Counted from the first letter of the stretch, positions 1 to 6,476 are shown. The stretch: 10,154 nucleotides of DNA from CAYJIL01 sp964370235 (GCA_964370235.1 CAYJIL010000085.1:1-10154); one strand, 5' to 3'. Numbers and translations are program-made. The notes: a model not told the origin generated them from the sequence alone.

Positions 1-150
1 GATGTAGTAAAGTGTATTACCGTTGACCGTCACCACCGTGAGGGAGGTAGTAAAGTGTACTACCGTTGACCGTCACCACCGTGAGGGAGGTAGTAGAGCG
101 TACTACCGCTGACCGTCACCACCGTGAGGGAGGTAATTAAATATACTACC
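1..150. repeat. 43-bp tandem repeat array with internal hairpins
   Basis: Three units start at about 1, 44 and 87, and a partial fourth runs from 130 to about 150, each offset by exactly 43 bp. The array may extend left of the window. Each unit has a near-constant part (CCGTTGACCGTCACCACC then GTGAGGGAGG) and an inverted repeat, GGTAGTA with TACTACC around a 5-base loop. The loop is AAGTG in unit 2 and GAGCG in unit 3, with an intact stem in both. Unit 1 has GTAGTA/TATTAC, which still pairs through G-U on the plus-strand RNA. The fourth unit has a disrupted left arm. A second small inverted repeat, TCAC-CACC-GTGA, lies in the constant part. The array sits 3' of the minus-strand SIMPL gene, so it may be transcribed as that operon's trailer. 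The unit length is not a multiple of three and no gene is seen in it. Confidence 0.93.
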
Positions 151-164
151 CCACAAAAAAACCA

Positions 165-830
165 TTACTTAATAGAATAAATTATCCTTACCGAACCACT
201 AACAACAACATCATCAAAATCTAACGAAATCATATCAGCAGCCTCGCTATAAGCACCTTTACTCATAAGGCGATTACTAATATTGCCACCCGATGTGTAA
301 TCATTAATCACCAACACCTGACCAAGCTCTACACCAGCCGCTTGAGCAAGAGTAGCCGCTTTCTCATAAGCAGATTTAACAGCCAATGCACGTGCTCTCT
401 TAGTAATCTCCTCTTTTTGTGAAAGGTCGGTAGAAGTTACGTTAGCATTAGATATACCTGCATTATCAAGAGCCGAAAACACATCCTGCACCTTCGAAAT
501 ATCGGTTACTTTAAGCGTATATTTGCGCACCTGACCACTCTCTTTGCGCTTAATATAAGTGCTAGAAATGCGATCTACCGTCAAGTCCTTTTCGACATCG
601 ATACCAACGCCCGAAATTGCCGAATACATCTTCTTTTGTGCAGCATCGATACCGCTCTTTATTGCAGCATCATCCTCATCAATTGTAATAGAGATATATG
701 CTATATCGGGAGTAGTCTCGATAGTGCTACCACCAGTTACCTCGATATAACGCTCACCCTTGTATAGCTCCTGTGCCGATAGCGACATAAGAGATAGAGA
801 TGCAAAAATTGCTAAAATAAATCTTTTCAT
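165..830 (-). CDS. SIMPL-domain (DUF541/YggE-like) secreted protein
   Basis: The product is a 221-residue protein with a signal peptide: MKRF, a hydrophobic stretch (residues 5-17), then LSA-Q, suggesting cleavage after about residue 19 and export to the periplasm. The mature part opens with IEVTGGSTIETTPDIAYISI, the typical start of SIMPL/DUF541 domains, and continues with alternating strands and a helical segment rich in Ala and Lys (about 135-160) before a terminal VSGSVRIIYSI strand. The family includes E. coli YggE and Brucella BP26; its biochemical role is poorly defined, and YggE is linked to oxidative stress. The reading frame is open up to 908, but the ATG at 828-830 is chosen because it begins the signal peptide and avoids overlap with pdxA. 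It lies 22 bp after the pdxA stop, so the two are probably co-transcribed. Whether this pairing reflects a link to vitamin B6 is unknown. Confidence 0.88.
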   Translation of the reverse strand: MKRFILAIFASLSLMSLSAQELYKGERYIEVTGGSTIETTPDIAYISITIDEDDAAIKSGIDAAQKKMYSAISGVGIDVEKDLTVDRISSTYIKRKESGQVRKYTLKVTDISKVQDVFSALDNAGISNANVTSTDLSQKEEITKRARALAVKSAYEKAATLAQAAGVELGQVLVINDYTSGGNISNRLMSKGAYSEAADMISLDFDDVVVSGSVRIIYSIK

Positions 831-852
831 TGTAAACAAATTAATTATTAAC

Positions 853-1959
853 CTACAAAGCCGATTCGTCCTCTTTAACAGCAATATCTGACGCCGATAC
901 ATCGGCACCCCACGAATCCTTAGAGTATGACGTTAGTGGATTTGCGCTAGCTGCTAGGTGATTTGCACGATTGCGGTAAATATCTACTGCAGCATAAATA
1001 GCCGAACGCAACGATGCCTCATCGGCCTCGCCTTTGCCAGCAATATCATAACCAACACCATGTGCTGGAGATGTACGCACAACATTCAAGCCCGAAGTAA
1101 AGTTCACGCCACCATCACGAGCAATTGCCTTAAACGGAATAAGGCCTTGATCGTGGTACATAGCAAGCACAGCATCAAATTTCTCATACCCACCTTTTGC
1201 AAAGAAACCATCTGCCGAGAATGGACCAAAGGCATAAATGCCCTCTTGTTTAGCAGTTGCTATGGCAGGAATGATGGTTGTTTGCTCCTCGGAGCCTAGC
1301 AAGCCCTCATCGCCTGCGTGTGGATTAAGACCCAAAACAGCAATGCGAGGATTTGTAATTGCAAAGTCACGCACAAGGCTCTCTTTCATTAGCTTTAGCT
1401 TAGACAAGACAGCCTCTTTTGTAATTAGCGATGGTACATTTGCAAGTGGCTCGTGAATAGTCACAAGACCCACTTTTATGTTCTCGCTCACCATAAACAT
1501 TAGCGGCTCGCCCTCAAACTCCGAAGTTAGTAGCTCGGTATGACCTACAAACTTGAACTCTTCGTTTTGAACATTGCTCTTGTTTATTGGACAAGTTACT
1601 AGCGCATCGATTTTACCCTCTTTCATATCGGCAATAGCAGCCGAAAGAGCAGCAATAGCATACTGCCCTGCCTGAGGAGTAGATTTACCAATATCTATCT
1701 TTACCGATTCGCTTATACAGTTAATAATATTTACACCCTTTGGCAAGGCATCGTCTGCCGAACGCACTACATTAAACGAAGTAGATTCGCTAGTTACGCC
1801 CTCTCTCTTGAAAGCCCCTGCAACCTTATTGCTACCATAAATAATGGGAGTAAAAAGTTCGCTCATGCGATTATCGCTAAACAATTTTAACAATAATTCG
1901 TAATTTACACCGTTAATATCACCGTGGGTGATACCTATTTTTAGTTTTCTATCAGACAT
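853..1959 (-). CDS. pdxA: 4-hydroxythreonine-4-phosphate dehydrogenase PdxA
   Basis: PdxA oxidises 4-phosphohydroxy-L-threonine with NAD; the product loses CO2 and condenses with deoxyxylulose phosphate (PdxJ) to give pyridoxine 5'-phosphate, so this is the DXP-dependent B6 pathway in the cytosol. The 368-residue protein has the hallmark motifs: GITHGD near the start, TCPINK (122-127), GHTELL (139-144, substrate phosphate binding), LNPHAGDEG (211-219), MYHDQG (267-272) and FTSGLNVVRTSPAHG (287-301). The predicted metal ligands are H169, H214 and H269, with the same 45 and 55 residue spacing as E. coli H166, H211 and H266. A low-complexity tail of about 35 residues after residue 333 extends past the conserved domain. 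The frame is open up to 2022, but the ATG at 1957-1959 matches the family N-terminus and follows an A/T-rich leader. It is first in an operon with the SIMPL gene. Confidence 0.96.
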   Translation of the reverse strand: MSDRKLKIGITHGDINGVNYELLLKLFSDNRMSELFTPIIYGSNKVAGAFKREGVTSESTSFNVVRSADDALPKGVNIINCISESVKIDIGKSTPQAGQYAIAALSAAIADMKEGKIDALVTCPINKSNVQNEEFKFVGHTELLTSEFEGEPLMFMVSENIKVGLVTIHEPLANVPSLITKEAVLSKLKLMKESLVRDFAITNPRIAVLGLNPHAGDEGLLGSEEQTTIIPAIATAKQEGIYAFGPFSADGFFAKGGYEKFDAVLAMYHDQGLIPFKAIARDGGVNFTSGLNVVRTSPAHGVGYDIAGKGEADEASLRSAIYAAVDIYRNRANHLAASANPLTSYSKDSWGADVSASDIAVKEDESAL

Positions 1960-2069
1960 ATTTTTATTAGAATTTCGCAAATTTGTATTAATCACATTTC
2001 TCGGTGTATCGAGAAAAAACAAGGGGGATATATAGCTATAACATGCTATTTTTTACCCCTAATAAGAGC

Positions 2070-2102
2070 CAAAGATACTTTTTTTTAGGAATATTTCACC
2101 AA
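2070..2102 (-). promoter_or_regulatory. Candidate pdxA promoter
   Basis: On the minus strand TATCTTTG (2077 down to 2070) matches the Bacteroidota -7 box TAnnTTTG. A TTG at 2102-2100 could be the -33 element, but the 22-base spacer is longer than the usual 19 or so. Initiation near 2064 would give a leader of about 100 bases before pdxA. The divergent promoter at 2120-2148 lies next to it. Confidence 0.6.
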
Positions 2103-2119
2103 TTATTTAACTTTTTATG

Positions 2120-2148
2120 TTGATTTAAACTACAAAATCATATCTTTG
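2120..2148 (+). promoter_or_regulatory. Promoter of the NagB/PIG-L gene
   Basis: TTG at 2120-2122, an 18-base spacer, then TATCTTTG at 2141-2148 fit the Bacteroidota -33/-7 pattern well. Initiation near 2154 gives a leader of about 48 bases that is almost purely A-rich, the usual translation-initiation context in this phylum. The leader contains a six-codon reading frame, ATG AAG AAA AAA AAG AAG TAA (2159-2179). Confidence 0.75.
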
Positions 2149-2201
2149 TCTTAGAAAAATGAAGAAAAAAAAGAAGTAAAAATTTTAAAAACACATAAAC
2201 T

Positions 2202-4136
2202 ATGAAAGCAAACTACAAACTCCAGACAGGAGGCGGGTTAATAGAGGGTATCGAAGCCACAGAAATCGTTACCCGATATGAGCAAATACCAACAACAGTA
2301 CTTGGCAGTGCAGACGAGGGTTTCGACTACATTGCAGATCAGGTAGCTGAGGCAATCAATAAATCGAGCTCAAGCTCTAAACCATTCGTGCTAGGACTAT
2401 CAACTGGTAAGTCGCCAATTGGCATTTATGAAAGACTAGTTGAGCTATGCAACGAAGGCAAAGTGAGCTTCAAGAATGTAGTAGTATTCTCGCTAGATGA
2501 GTACTATCCGGTTAACGAGGATTCACCAATTACTCGTGGCCGTGACATGAATAATATGCTACTTAGCCACATTGACATACCAGCAGAGAACATACATACT
2601 ATCAAAGGAGATATACCAAAAGAGAATATCACCGAGTATTGTCGTGACTATGAAGCTAAAATTGCTAGCTATGGTGGTATAGACCTTATGCTGCTAGGCG
2701 TAGGCCCAGAGGGACAGATTGGTTTTAACGACCCAGGCACATACCACAACACAAAGACTCGCTTTGTAGCAATTAGCAACAAGGCATCAAAGATGCTAGC
2801 TTCGACATTCTACGGGCTAGAGAATGTTCCTAAGCGTGCCATTACGATGGGTATCTCGACTGTTATGTCGGCTAAAAAGGTAGTATGCTTTGCATGGAGC
2901 GAGGAGAAGAGCGCAACTATGGCTACTGTAATTGAGGGCAAAATAGACCCTTCTATTCCAGCTACAATTCTACAACAGCACCCAAATTGCGAGATTGTAA
3001 TTTCGGAGGATGTTGCAGCACTTCTAACAAGATTTAATACTCCTTGGATGGTAGGTACTTGTGAGTGGACAGACAAGTTTATTCGCAAGGCAGTTCTTTG
3101 GCTTTGTGACAAGACTAAAAAGCCAATCCTTAAGCTAACATACCAAGACTATATTGATAATTCGCTAGGTCAGCTAATCGACAACTTTGGCGATTACTCA
3201 TCGGTGAACATTAAAGTATTCAACGACTTACAGCACACTATTTCGGGATGGCCAGGTGGTAAGCCAGATGTAGACGATAGCACTCGTCCAGAGCGTTCGA
3301 CTCCATTCCCTAAGCGCATTGTTATTTTCTCGCCACACCCCGATGACGATGTTATATCGATGGGTGGTACGTTCATTCGCCTTGTTGAGCAGGGTCACGA
3401 TGTACACGTAGCATACCAAACATCGGGTAATATTGCGGTGCATGACGATGTAGTGCTTCAGATACTAGATAGCGCACGTGAGTGTGGCCTAGAGGACAAG
3501 TACGACCAAGTGCGTAGCGTTATCGAAGACAAGAAAAAGGGCGACAAAGAGCCCGAGCTACTTCGCCAGTACAAAGGTTCGATTCGTCGTGCCGAGGCTA
3601 AGGCGGCTTGCCGTTCGATTGGCCTAAACGACAAAACTAATGCACACTTCCTTAACCTACCTTTCTATGAGACAGGTTCGGTAAAGAAGAGCGGTATTGG
3701 ACAAGACGATATAGATATTATTGTTAAGCTACTTCGTGATCTTAAGCCACACCAAATTTATGCTGCTGGTGACCTAACAGACCCACATGGCACACACCGT
3801 GTATGTATTGAGGCTGTACTAGGCGCAATCGAGCACATTAAAGACGACGAGTGGTTGAAGGATTGCCGTCTATGGTTATACCGTGGTGCATGGCAGGAGT
3901 GGGATCTTGACATGGTAGATATGGCTGTGCCACTAAGCCCAGGCGAGGTTGTTAAAAAGCGTCACGCTATCTATCGTCACCTATCTCAAAAGGATATTGT
4001 ACCATTCCCGGGTGAAGACAAGCGTGAGTTCTGGCAAAGAGCCGAAGATCGTACACAAGCTACTGCACAACACTACGACAATCTAGGTATGGCAGAGTAT
4101 GAGGCGATTGAGGTATTTGTTCGCTACCACTTCTAA
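2202..4136 (+). CDS. NagB-like sugar-phosphate isomerase/deaminase fused to PIG-L deacetylase
   Basis: This 644-residue cytosolic protein has two parts. Residues about 25-310 form a glucosamine-6-phosphate deaminase/isomerase (NagB) domain, with the phosphate loop GLSTGKSPIGIYE (65-77) and SLDEYYPV (97-104), where D99 matches the catalytic D72 of E. coli NagB. Residues about 372-600 form a PIG-L/LmbE-type zinc deacetylase domain, with SPHPDDD (377-383) and DPHGTH (527-532) as the likely metal site. NagB turns GlcN-6-P into Fru-6-P and ammonia; PIG-L enzymes remove N-acetyl groups from amino sugars, so the fusion could couple deacetylation to deamination. In the NagB signature E. coli has D141, H143 and E148, whereas this protein has E170, Q172 and D177 in GVGPEGQIGFNDPG, so classical deaminase activity is uncertain. 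Long NagB/PIG-L proteins are common in Bacteroidales and, from memory, also deviate here. Frequent CGT arginine codons suggest good expression. It is monocistronic, with its own promoter and terminator. Confidence 0.93.
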   Translation: MKANYKLQTGGGLIEGIEATEIVTRYEQIPTTVLGSADEGFDYIADQVAEAINKSSSSSKPFVLGLSTGKSPIGIYERLVELCNEGKVSFKNVVVFSLDEYYPVNEDSPITRGRDMNNMLLSHIDIPAENIHTIKGDIPKENITEYCRDYEAKIASYGGIDLMLLGVGPEGQIGFNDPGTYHNTKTRFVAISNKASKMLASTFYGLENVPKRAITMGISTVMSAKKVVCFAWSEEKSATMATVIEGKIDPSIPATILQQHPNCEIVISEDVAALLTRFNTPWMVGTCEWTDKFIRKAVLWLCDKTKKPILKLTYQDYIDNSLGQLIDNFGDYSSVNIKVFNDLQHTISGWPGGKPDVDDSTRPERSTPFPKRIVIFSPHPDDDVISMGGTFIRLVEQGHDVHVAYQTSGNIAVHDDVVLQILDSARECGLEDKYDQVRSVIEDKKKGDKEPELLRQYKGSIRRAEAKAACRSIGLNDKTNAHFLNLPFYETGSVKKSGIGQDDIDIIVKLLRDLKPHQIYAAGDLTDPHGTHRVCIEAVLGAIEHIKDDEWLKDCRLWLYRGAWQEWDLDMVDMAVPLSPGEVVKKRHAIYRHLSQKDIVPFPGEDKREFWQRAEDRTQATAQHYDNLGMAEYEAIEVFVRYHF

Positions 4137-4154
4137 AATAACAGATATTCATAT

Positions 4155-4194
4155 AAAAAGACAACTAGCATTTGGTTTTGCTAGTTGTCTTTTT
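4155..4194 (+). terminator. Rho-independent terminator of the NagB/PIG-L gene
   Basis: A perfect 16-bp stem (AAAAAGACAACTAGCA with TGCTAGTTGTCTTTTT) closes an 8-base loop, and the stem ends in a T run on the plus strand. It begins 18 bases after the stop codon. The A run on the left arm means it could also act on minus-strand transcripts. Confidence 0.93.
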
Positions 4195-4227
4195 ACTTTT
4201 TAACTAAGTAGTTGATAATATTTTGAC

Positions 4228-4235
4228 TACCTTTG
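4228..4235 (+). promoter_or_regulatory. Candidate -7 box for the DUF4250-yecH operon
   Basis: TACCTTTG matches TAnnTTTG and lies 33 bases after the upstream terminator and 24 bases before the DUF4250 start. No good TTG is seen at the expected -33 distance, so only the -7 element is supported. The leader is A-rich (AAACAAAAAACAAA). Confidence 0.6.
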
Positions 4236-4259
4236 TCGTTTAAATAAACAAAAAACAAA

Positions 4260-4433
4260 ATGATACCACAAGATCCAATGATGCTATATAGCTTTATTAA
4301 CATGAAGCTAAGAGACCACTACTCTTCGCTTGATGCACTTTGCGAAGATATGGCAATAGATAAAACAGAGATAGTCGAGAAGCTATGCTCGGCTGGCTTT
4401 GAATATAACAGTGAACTTAACAAATTTTGGTAA
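4260..4433 (+). CDS. DUF4250 family small protein
   Basis: This 57-residue protein starts at ATG 4260-4262, just after an A-rich leader, and ends at TAA 4431-4433. It carries the DUF4250 pattern: an N-terminal PxDPxML (PQDPMML, 3-9), NMKLRDHYSSLDALCED (14-30), a helix-turn-helix-sized middle, and AGFEYN (45-50) near the end. The family has no known function; it is about 55-60 residues long, so this copy is full length. There is no signal peptide or membrane segment, so it is expected in the cytosol. The middle (SLDALCEDMAIDKTEIVEKLCSAG) resembles a small HTH, which is inference only. Its stop lies one base before the start of the yecH-like gene, so the two are almost certainly translated from one mRNA. 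Confidence 0.88.
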   Translation: MIPQDPMMLYSFINMKLRDHYSSLDALCEDMAIDKTEIVEKLCSAGFEYNSELNKFW

Positions 4434-4434
4434 T

Positions 4435-4671
4435 ATGGCAGATATACATGCACACGAAGTCCTTCGAATGATGGAAGGCAACAACTACACAGTAGCAACA
4501 CTAGCGGCTGCAATAGCAGATAAGTTTGGTGCACAGGCAACTTTTCACACCTGTTCGGCAGAGGGAATGAACATAGAGCAAATCATCGAATTCCTAACCG
4601 CAAAAGGTAAATTCAAAGCCACAGACGAGGGCTTTACGATGGACATAGAGAAAGTATGTAGCACATACTAA
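4435..4671 (+). CDS. YecH family metal-binding protein (DUF2492)
   Basis: The 78-residue product matches E. coli YecH along its whole length: DIHAHEVLRMM near the start (residues 3-13), a central helix ATLAAAIADKFG, then ATFHTCSAEGMN (36-47) and the terminal FLTAKGKF and GF segments. The His residues H5 and H7 and the HTC motif (H39, C41) are the likely metal ligands, which is the basis of the family name; the metal and role are not established. The frame is open from 4399, but ATG 4435 is chosen because residue 2 onward aligns with YecH and because it follows the DUF4250 stop by one base, a spacing typical of translational coupling. A terminator follows at 4688. Confidence 0.92.
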   Translation: MADIHAHEVLRMMEGNNYTVATLAAAIADKFGAQATFHTCSAEGMNIEQIIEFLTAKGKFKATDEGFTMDIEKVCSTY

Positions 4672-4687
4672 ACATCCTTTACACAAC

Positions 4688-4725
4688 AAAGAGGCTGTCT
4701 CGAATTAATTCGAAGCAGCCTCTTT
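4688..4725 (+). terminator. Terminator of the DUF4250-yecH operon
   Basis: AAAGAGGCTG (4688-4697) pairs with CAGCCTCTTT (4716-4725), followed by TG. The upper part contains the perfect 12-base palindrome CGAATTAATTCG (4701-4712). It lies 16 bases after the yecH stop. The bases CTGTCTC inside the left arm can alternatively pair with GAGACAG at 4838-4844, linking this hairpin to the foldback element downstream. Confidence 0.85.
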
Positions 4726-4729
4726 TGTG

Positions 4730-4849
4730 AGAAATTTGTATCAAAATTCAGTTTTGGGGCTTCGTGATGAGCATAAAACGGAGCGTACTGGAGTACGTGA
4801 GTATTTATGCGATTCAGGAAGTGACAAAAATGTTTTTGAGACAGTTTCT
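4730..4849. repeat. ~120-bp imperfect palindrome (foldback/MITE-like element)
   Basis: The segment folds back almost end to end. Pairing arms, from outside in, are AGAAA 4730-4734 with TTTCT 4845-4849; TCAAAA 4741-4746 with TTTTGA 4834-4839; TTTTG 4752-4756 with CAAAA 4825-4829; CTTC 4760-4763 with GAAG 4818-4821; TGA 4765-4767 with TCA 4814-4816; GCATAAA 4771-4777 with TTTATGC 4804-4810; and CGTACT 4784-4789 with AGTACG 4792-4797. Most internal loops are the same size on both sides (3/3, 1/1, 3/3, 6/6). It fills the gap between the convergent yecH-like and MATE genes. No protein function is supported. Such a shape suits a non-autonomous mobile repeat or a structured RNA trailer. Confidence 0.8.
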
Positions 4850-4870
4850 TTGTTATATATAGTTGGTGAT

Positions 4871-6196
4871 TTAGGACTTTGGCGATGGTTTAATGCTCTT
4901 ATAAAATCGCATATAAAATGTAATACATGCAAAGAAAAAGCCAATAGGATATGCTAGCCAAATACCCACAATTTTCATATCCATAACAAAACCAAAGAAG
5001 TAACCTGCTGGCACTGCTATAACAAAGTATGCAAGAGCAGAGATGTACATAATAATCTTAACATCTGCCAAACCACGCAGAGCATTTGCCAACACAATTT
5101 GTGCTCCGTCACTAAACAAGTATATCATTAGAATAGGGATAACCGATGCTACGATTTTGGCTACCTCAACATCATCGGTAAATAGCATACTAATTTGGTT
5201 GACACCAAAGTATAGCACAGTCGAAATAATTAGCGATAACACAAAGCTAAGGATAATACCTGCGTTGGTGATATTGCGAACAGCTAATAAATCGTTCATG
5301 CCCTTAAAGTAGCTCACACGAATAGCCACAGCATTACCTAGACCCAAATATAGCATATAACAAATCGAAGATAGCGAAACGGCTACTTGGTGTGCTGCTA
5401 GCTCGAAGCTGCCCAACCAGCCCACCATAACGGCTGCAATACTAAACGTTGCTGCCTCAAAACCCTGCTGCATACCAATAGGCATACCAACATTAAACAA
5501 GCTCTTTTGCCTTTGCTTTGTTACTTTGGCTTGCCTATATCCCTCAAAATACTCGCTATAATGGCTAGTTAACTTAAACACAACCAAGAATGCAATAACC
5601 ATAAAGCATCTTGATATGAGCGTGCTTATACCTGCTCCATACAAACCTAGCTCGGGCATGCCTAGTTTACCATATATCAATATATAGTTACCAATAACGT
5701 TTAGGATATTACCAATTAAAAATATCCACATCGAAGTAGCAGGACGCAAAATAGCTTCGACAAACTGCCTAAATGTTGTGTACAACATAACGGGAATAAT
5801 CGAAAGACCATACACCACAAAATAGGGCTTAATCAAAGGTAGTAGCTCGGTTGGTTGCCCCATTTTCTCTACGTTAATGTATATGGTAGCAAGCATAGCC
5901 GCAAGCACAATTCCCAACACAGAGTTAATAGCTAAGCTATTTTTGAGCCAATTGCCCACATCTTTTTTGTCGTTCTTGGCAAGCGAGTTACCAACTAATG
6001 GTGCAAAGTTAAATGTAAAACCAATGCCGATAATCATAAAAAGATTAAACACATTATTTACAAATGCCGATGCCGCTAGCTCTTCGGTACTATGCTGCCC
6101 CACCATTACGGTATCGGCAACACCTGTTATTATTGTTCCTATCTGCCCAATGATAATTGGAACGGCTAGGCTAATTATTGTTTTGTAGTAACTCAC
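4871..6196 (-). CDS. MATE family efflux transporter (NorM-like)
   Basis: This 441-residue inner-membrane protein has about twelve hydrophobic segments in two similar halves, as in multidrug and toxic compound extrusion transporters, which export cations, drugs or metabolites using Na+ or H+ gradients. The first half has ADTVMVGQ (27-34); the second has VGMPIGMQQGFEAATF (236-251), ELAAHQVA (265-272) and ANALRGLAD (370-378). E247 and D363 are spaced exactly like the ion-site residues E255 and D371 of Vibrio cholerae NorM. The start is GTG at 6194-6196: an in-frame TAA lies two codons upstream, so no earlier start is possible, and the N-terminus MSYYKTIISLAVPIIIGQIG fits the family. The natural substrate cannot be inferred from neighbours. 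The gene converges with the yecH-like operon and diverges from the dehydrogenase gene. Confidence 0.94.
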   Translation of the reverse strand: MSYYKTIISLAVPIIIGQIGTIITGVADTVMVGQHSTEELAASAFVNNVFNLFMIIGIGFTFNFAPLVGNSLAKNDKKDVGNWLKNSLAINSVLGIVLAAMLATIYINVEKMGQPTELLPLIKPYFVVYGLSIIPVMLYTTFRQFVEAILRPATSMWIFLIGNILNVIGNYILIYGKLGMPELGLYGAGISTLISRCFMVIAFLVVFKLTSHYSEYFEGYRQAKVTKQRQKSLFNVGMPIGMQQGFEAATFSIAAVMVGWLGSFELAAHQVAVSLSSICYMLYLGLGNAVAIRVSYFKGMNDLLAVRNITNAGIILSFVLSLIISTVLYFGVNQISMLFTDDVEVAKIVASVIPILMIYLFSDGAQIVLANALRGLADVKIIMYISALAYFVIAVPAGYFFGFVMDMKIVGIWLAYPIGFFFACITFYMRFYKSIKPSPKS

Positions 6197-6220
6197 GGTT
6201 TATTTAGTTTTATGCGGCTA

Positions 6221-6241
6221 CAAAGGTAATGCTAATTAGCA
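6221..6241 (-). promoter_or_regulatory. MATE promoter -7 box with an adjoining palindromic operator candidate
   Basis: On the minus strand TACCTTTG (6228 down to 6221) is a good -7 box about 25 bases before the GTG start. Immediately upstream lies a perfect 12-base palindrome, TGCTAATTAGCA (6230-6241), within the promoter spacer. The half-site ATTAGCA recurs at 6268-6274, 33 bp (about three helical turns) away. The placement suits a repressor site, but no regulator gene is nearby. The -33 element is poor. Confidence 0.55.
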
Positions 6242-6283
6242 GATTAAAGAACAGCCATGTGGTTTTTATTAGCAACCATTGGG

Positions 6284-6326
6284 CAATAAAGTTGTATTGA
6301 GAGATAATTTTTGATCTCATTTATTG
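6284..6326. repeat. Nested inverted repeat in the MATE/dehydrogenase divergent region
   Basis: CAATAAA (6284-6290) pairs with TTTATTG (6320-6326), and inside it GAGAT (6301-6305) pairs with ATCTC (6314-6318). The arms are AT-rich and the nesting is asymmetric (10 bases against 1), so chance is possible. It lies between the two divergent promoters and could be a regulatory site. The rest of the 290-bp intergenic region contains no gene. Confidence 0.35.
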
Positions 6327-6368
6327 TATATGAATTATAAATATAGTTTGTAATTAATTTATAATCAG

Positions 6369-6398
6369 TTGCAAAAGACAAAAATTATTGTATCTTTG
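6369..6398 (+). promoter_or_regulatory. Promoter of the dehydrogenase-like gene
   Basis: TTG at 6369-6371, a 19-base spacer and TATCTTTG at 6391-6398 form the best Bacteroidota-type promoter in the window. Initiation near 6404 gives a leader of about 80 bases before the start codon at 6487. Confidence 0.8.
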
Positions 6399-6407
6399 TA
6401 GTAAGTC

Positions 6408-6476
6408 ATGGGGACATTCGTTCCAATTTCTTTGGTGTTACGGCACAAAGATCTAACCCTAGTTAATAACAAATAG
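6408..6476 (+). other. Structured leader with a 22-codon upstream ORF
   Basis: The leader of the dehydrogenase-like gene holds two adjacent hairpins: GGGAC (6411-6415) with GTTCC (6420-6424) around ATTC, and CTTTG plus TG (6430-6437, one bulged G) with CACAAAG (6444-6450) around TTACGG. An ATG at 6408, only a few bases from the predicted transcript start, opens a 22-codon frame ending at TAG 6474-6476, ten bases before the main start. No T-run terminator is present. The peptide resembles nothing I know. Either the structure or the small frame could regulate the gene, or both may be chance. Confidence 0.35.

Noticed and set aside
1..150. CRISPR array
   Set aside because: The whole 43-bp unit repeats, with no unique spacers between conserved repeats and no cas genes nearby; it is a plain tandem repeat with a variable loop.
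831..908. Extended N-terminus for the SIMPL protein
   Set aside because: It would overlap pdxA and put a basic segment before a clear signal peptide that begins at 830.
4260..4671. Toxin-antitoxin pair
   Set aside because: Two small adjacent genes suggested it, but the products match DUF4250 and the YecH metal-binding family and not known toxin or antitoxin folds.
4727..4957. A 76-codon plus-strand frame
   Set aside because: It runs through the palindromic element and into the MATE gene on the other strand; the open frame and its residues follow from the foldback sequence, and no family is recognisable.
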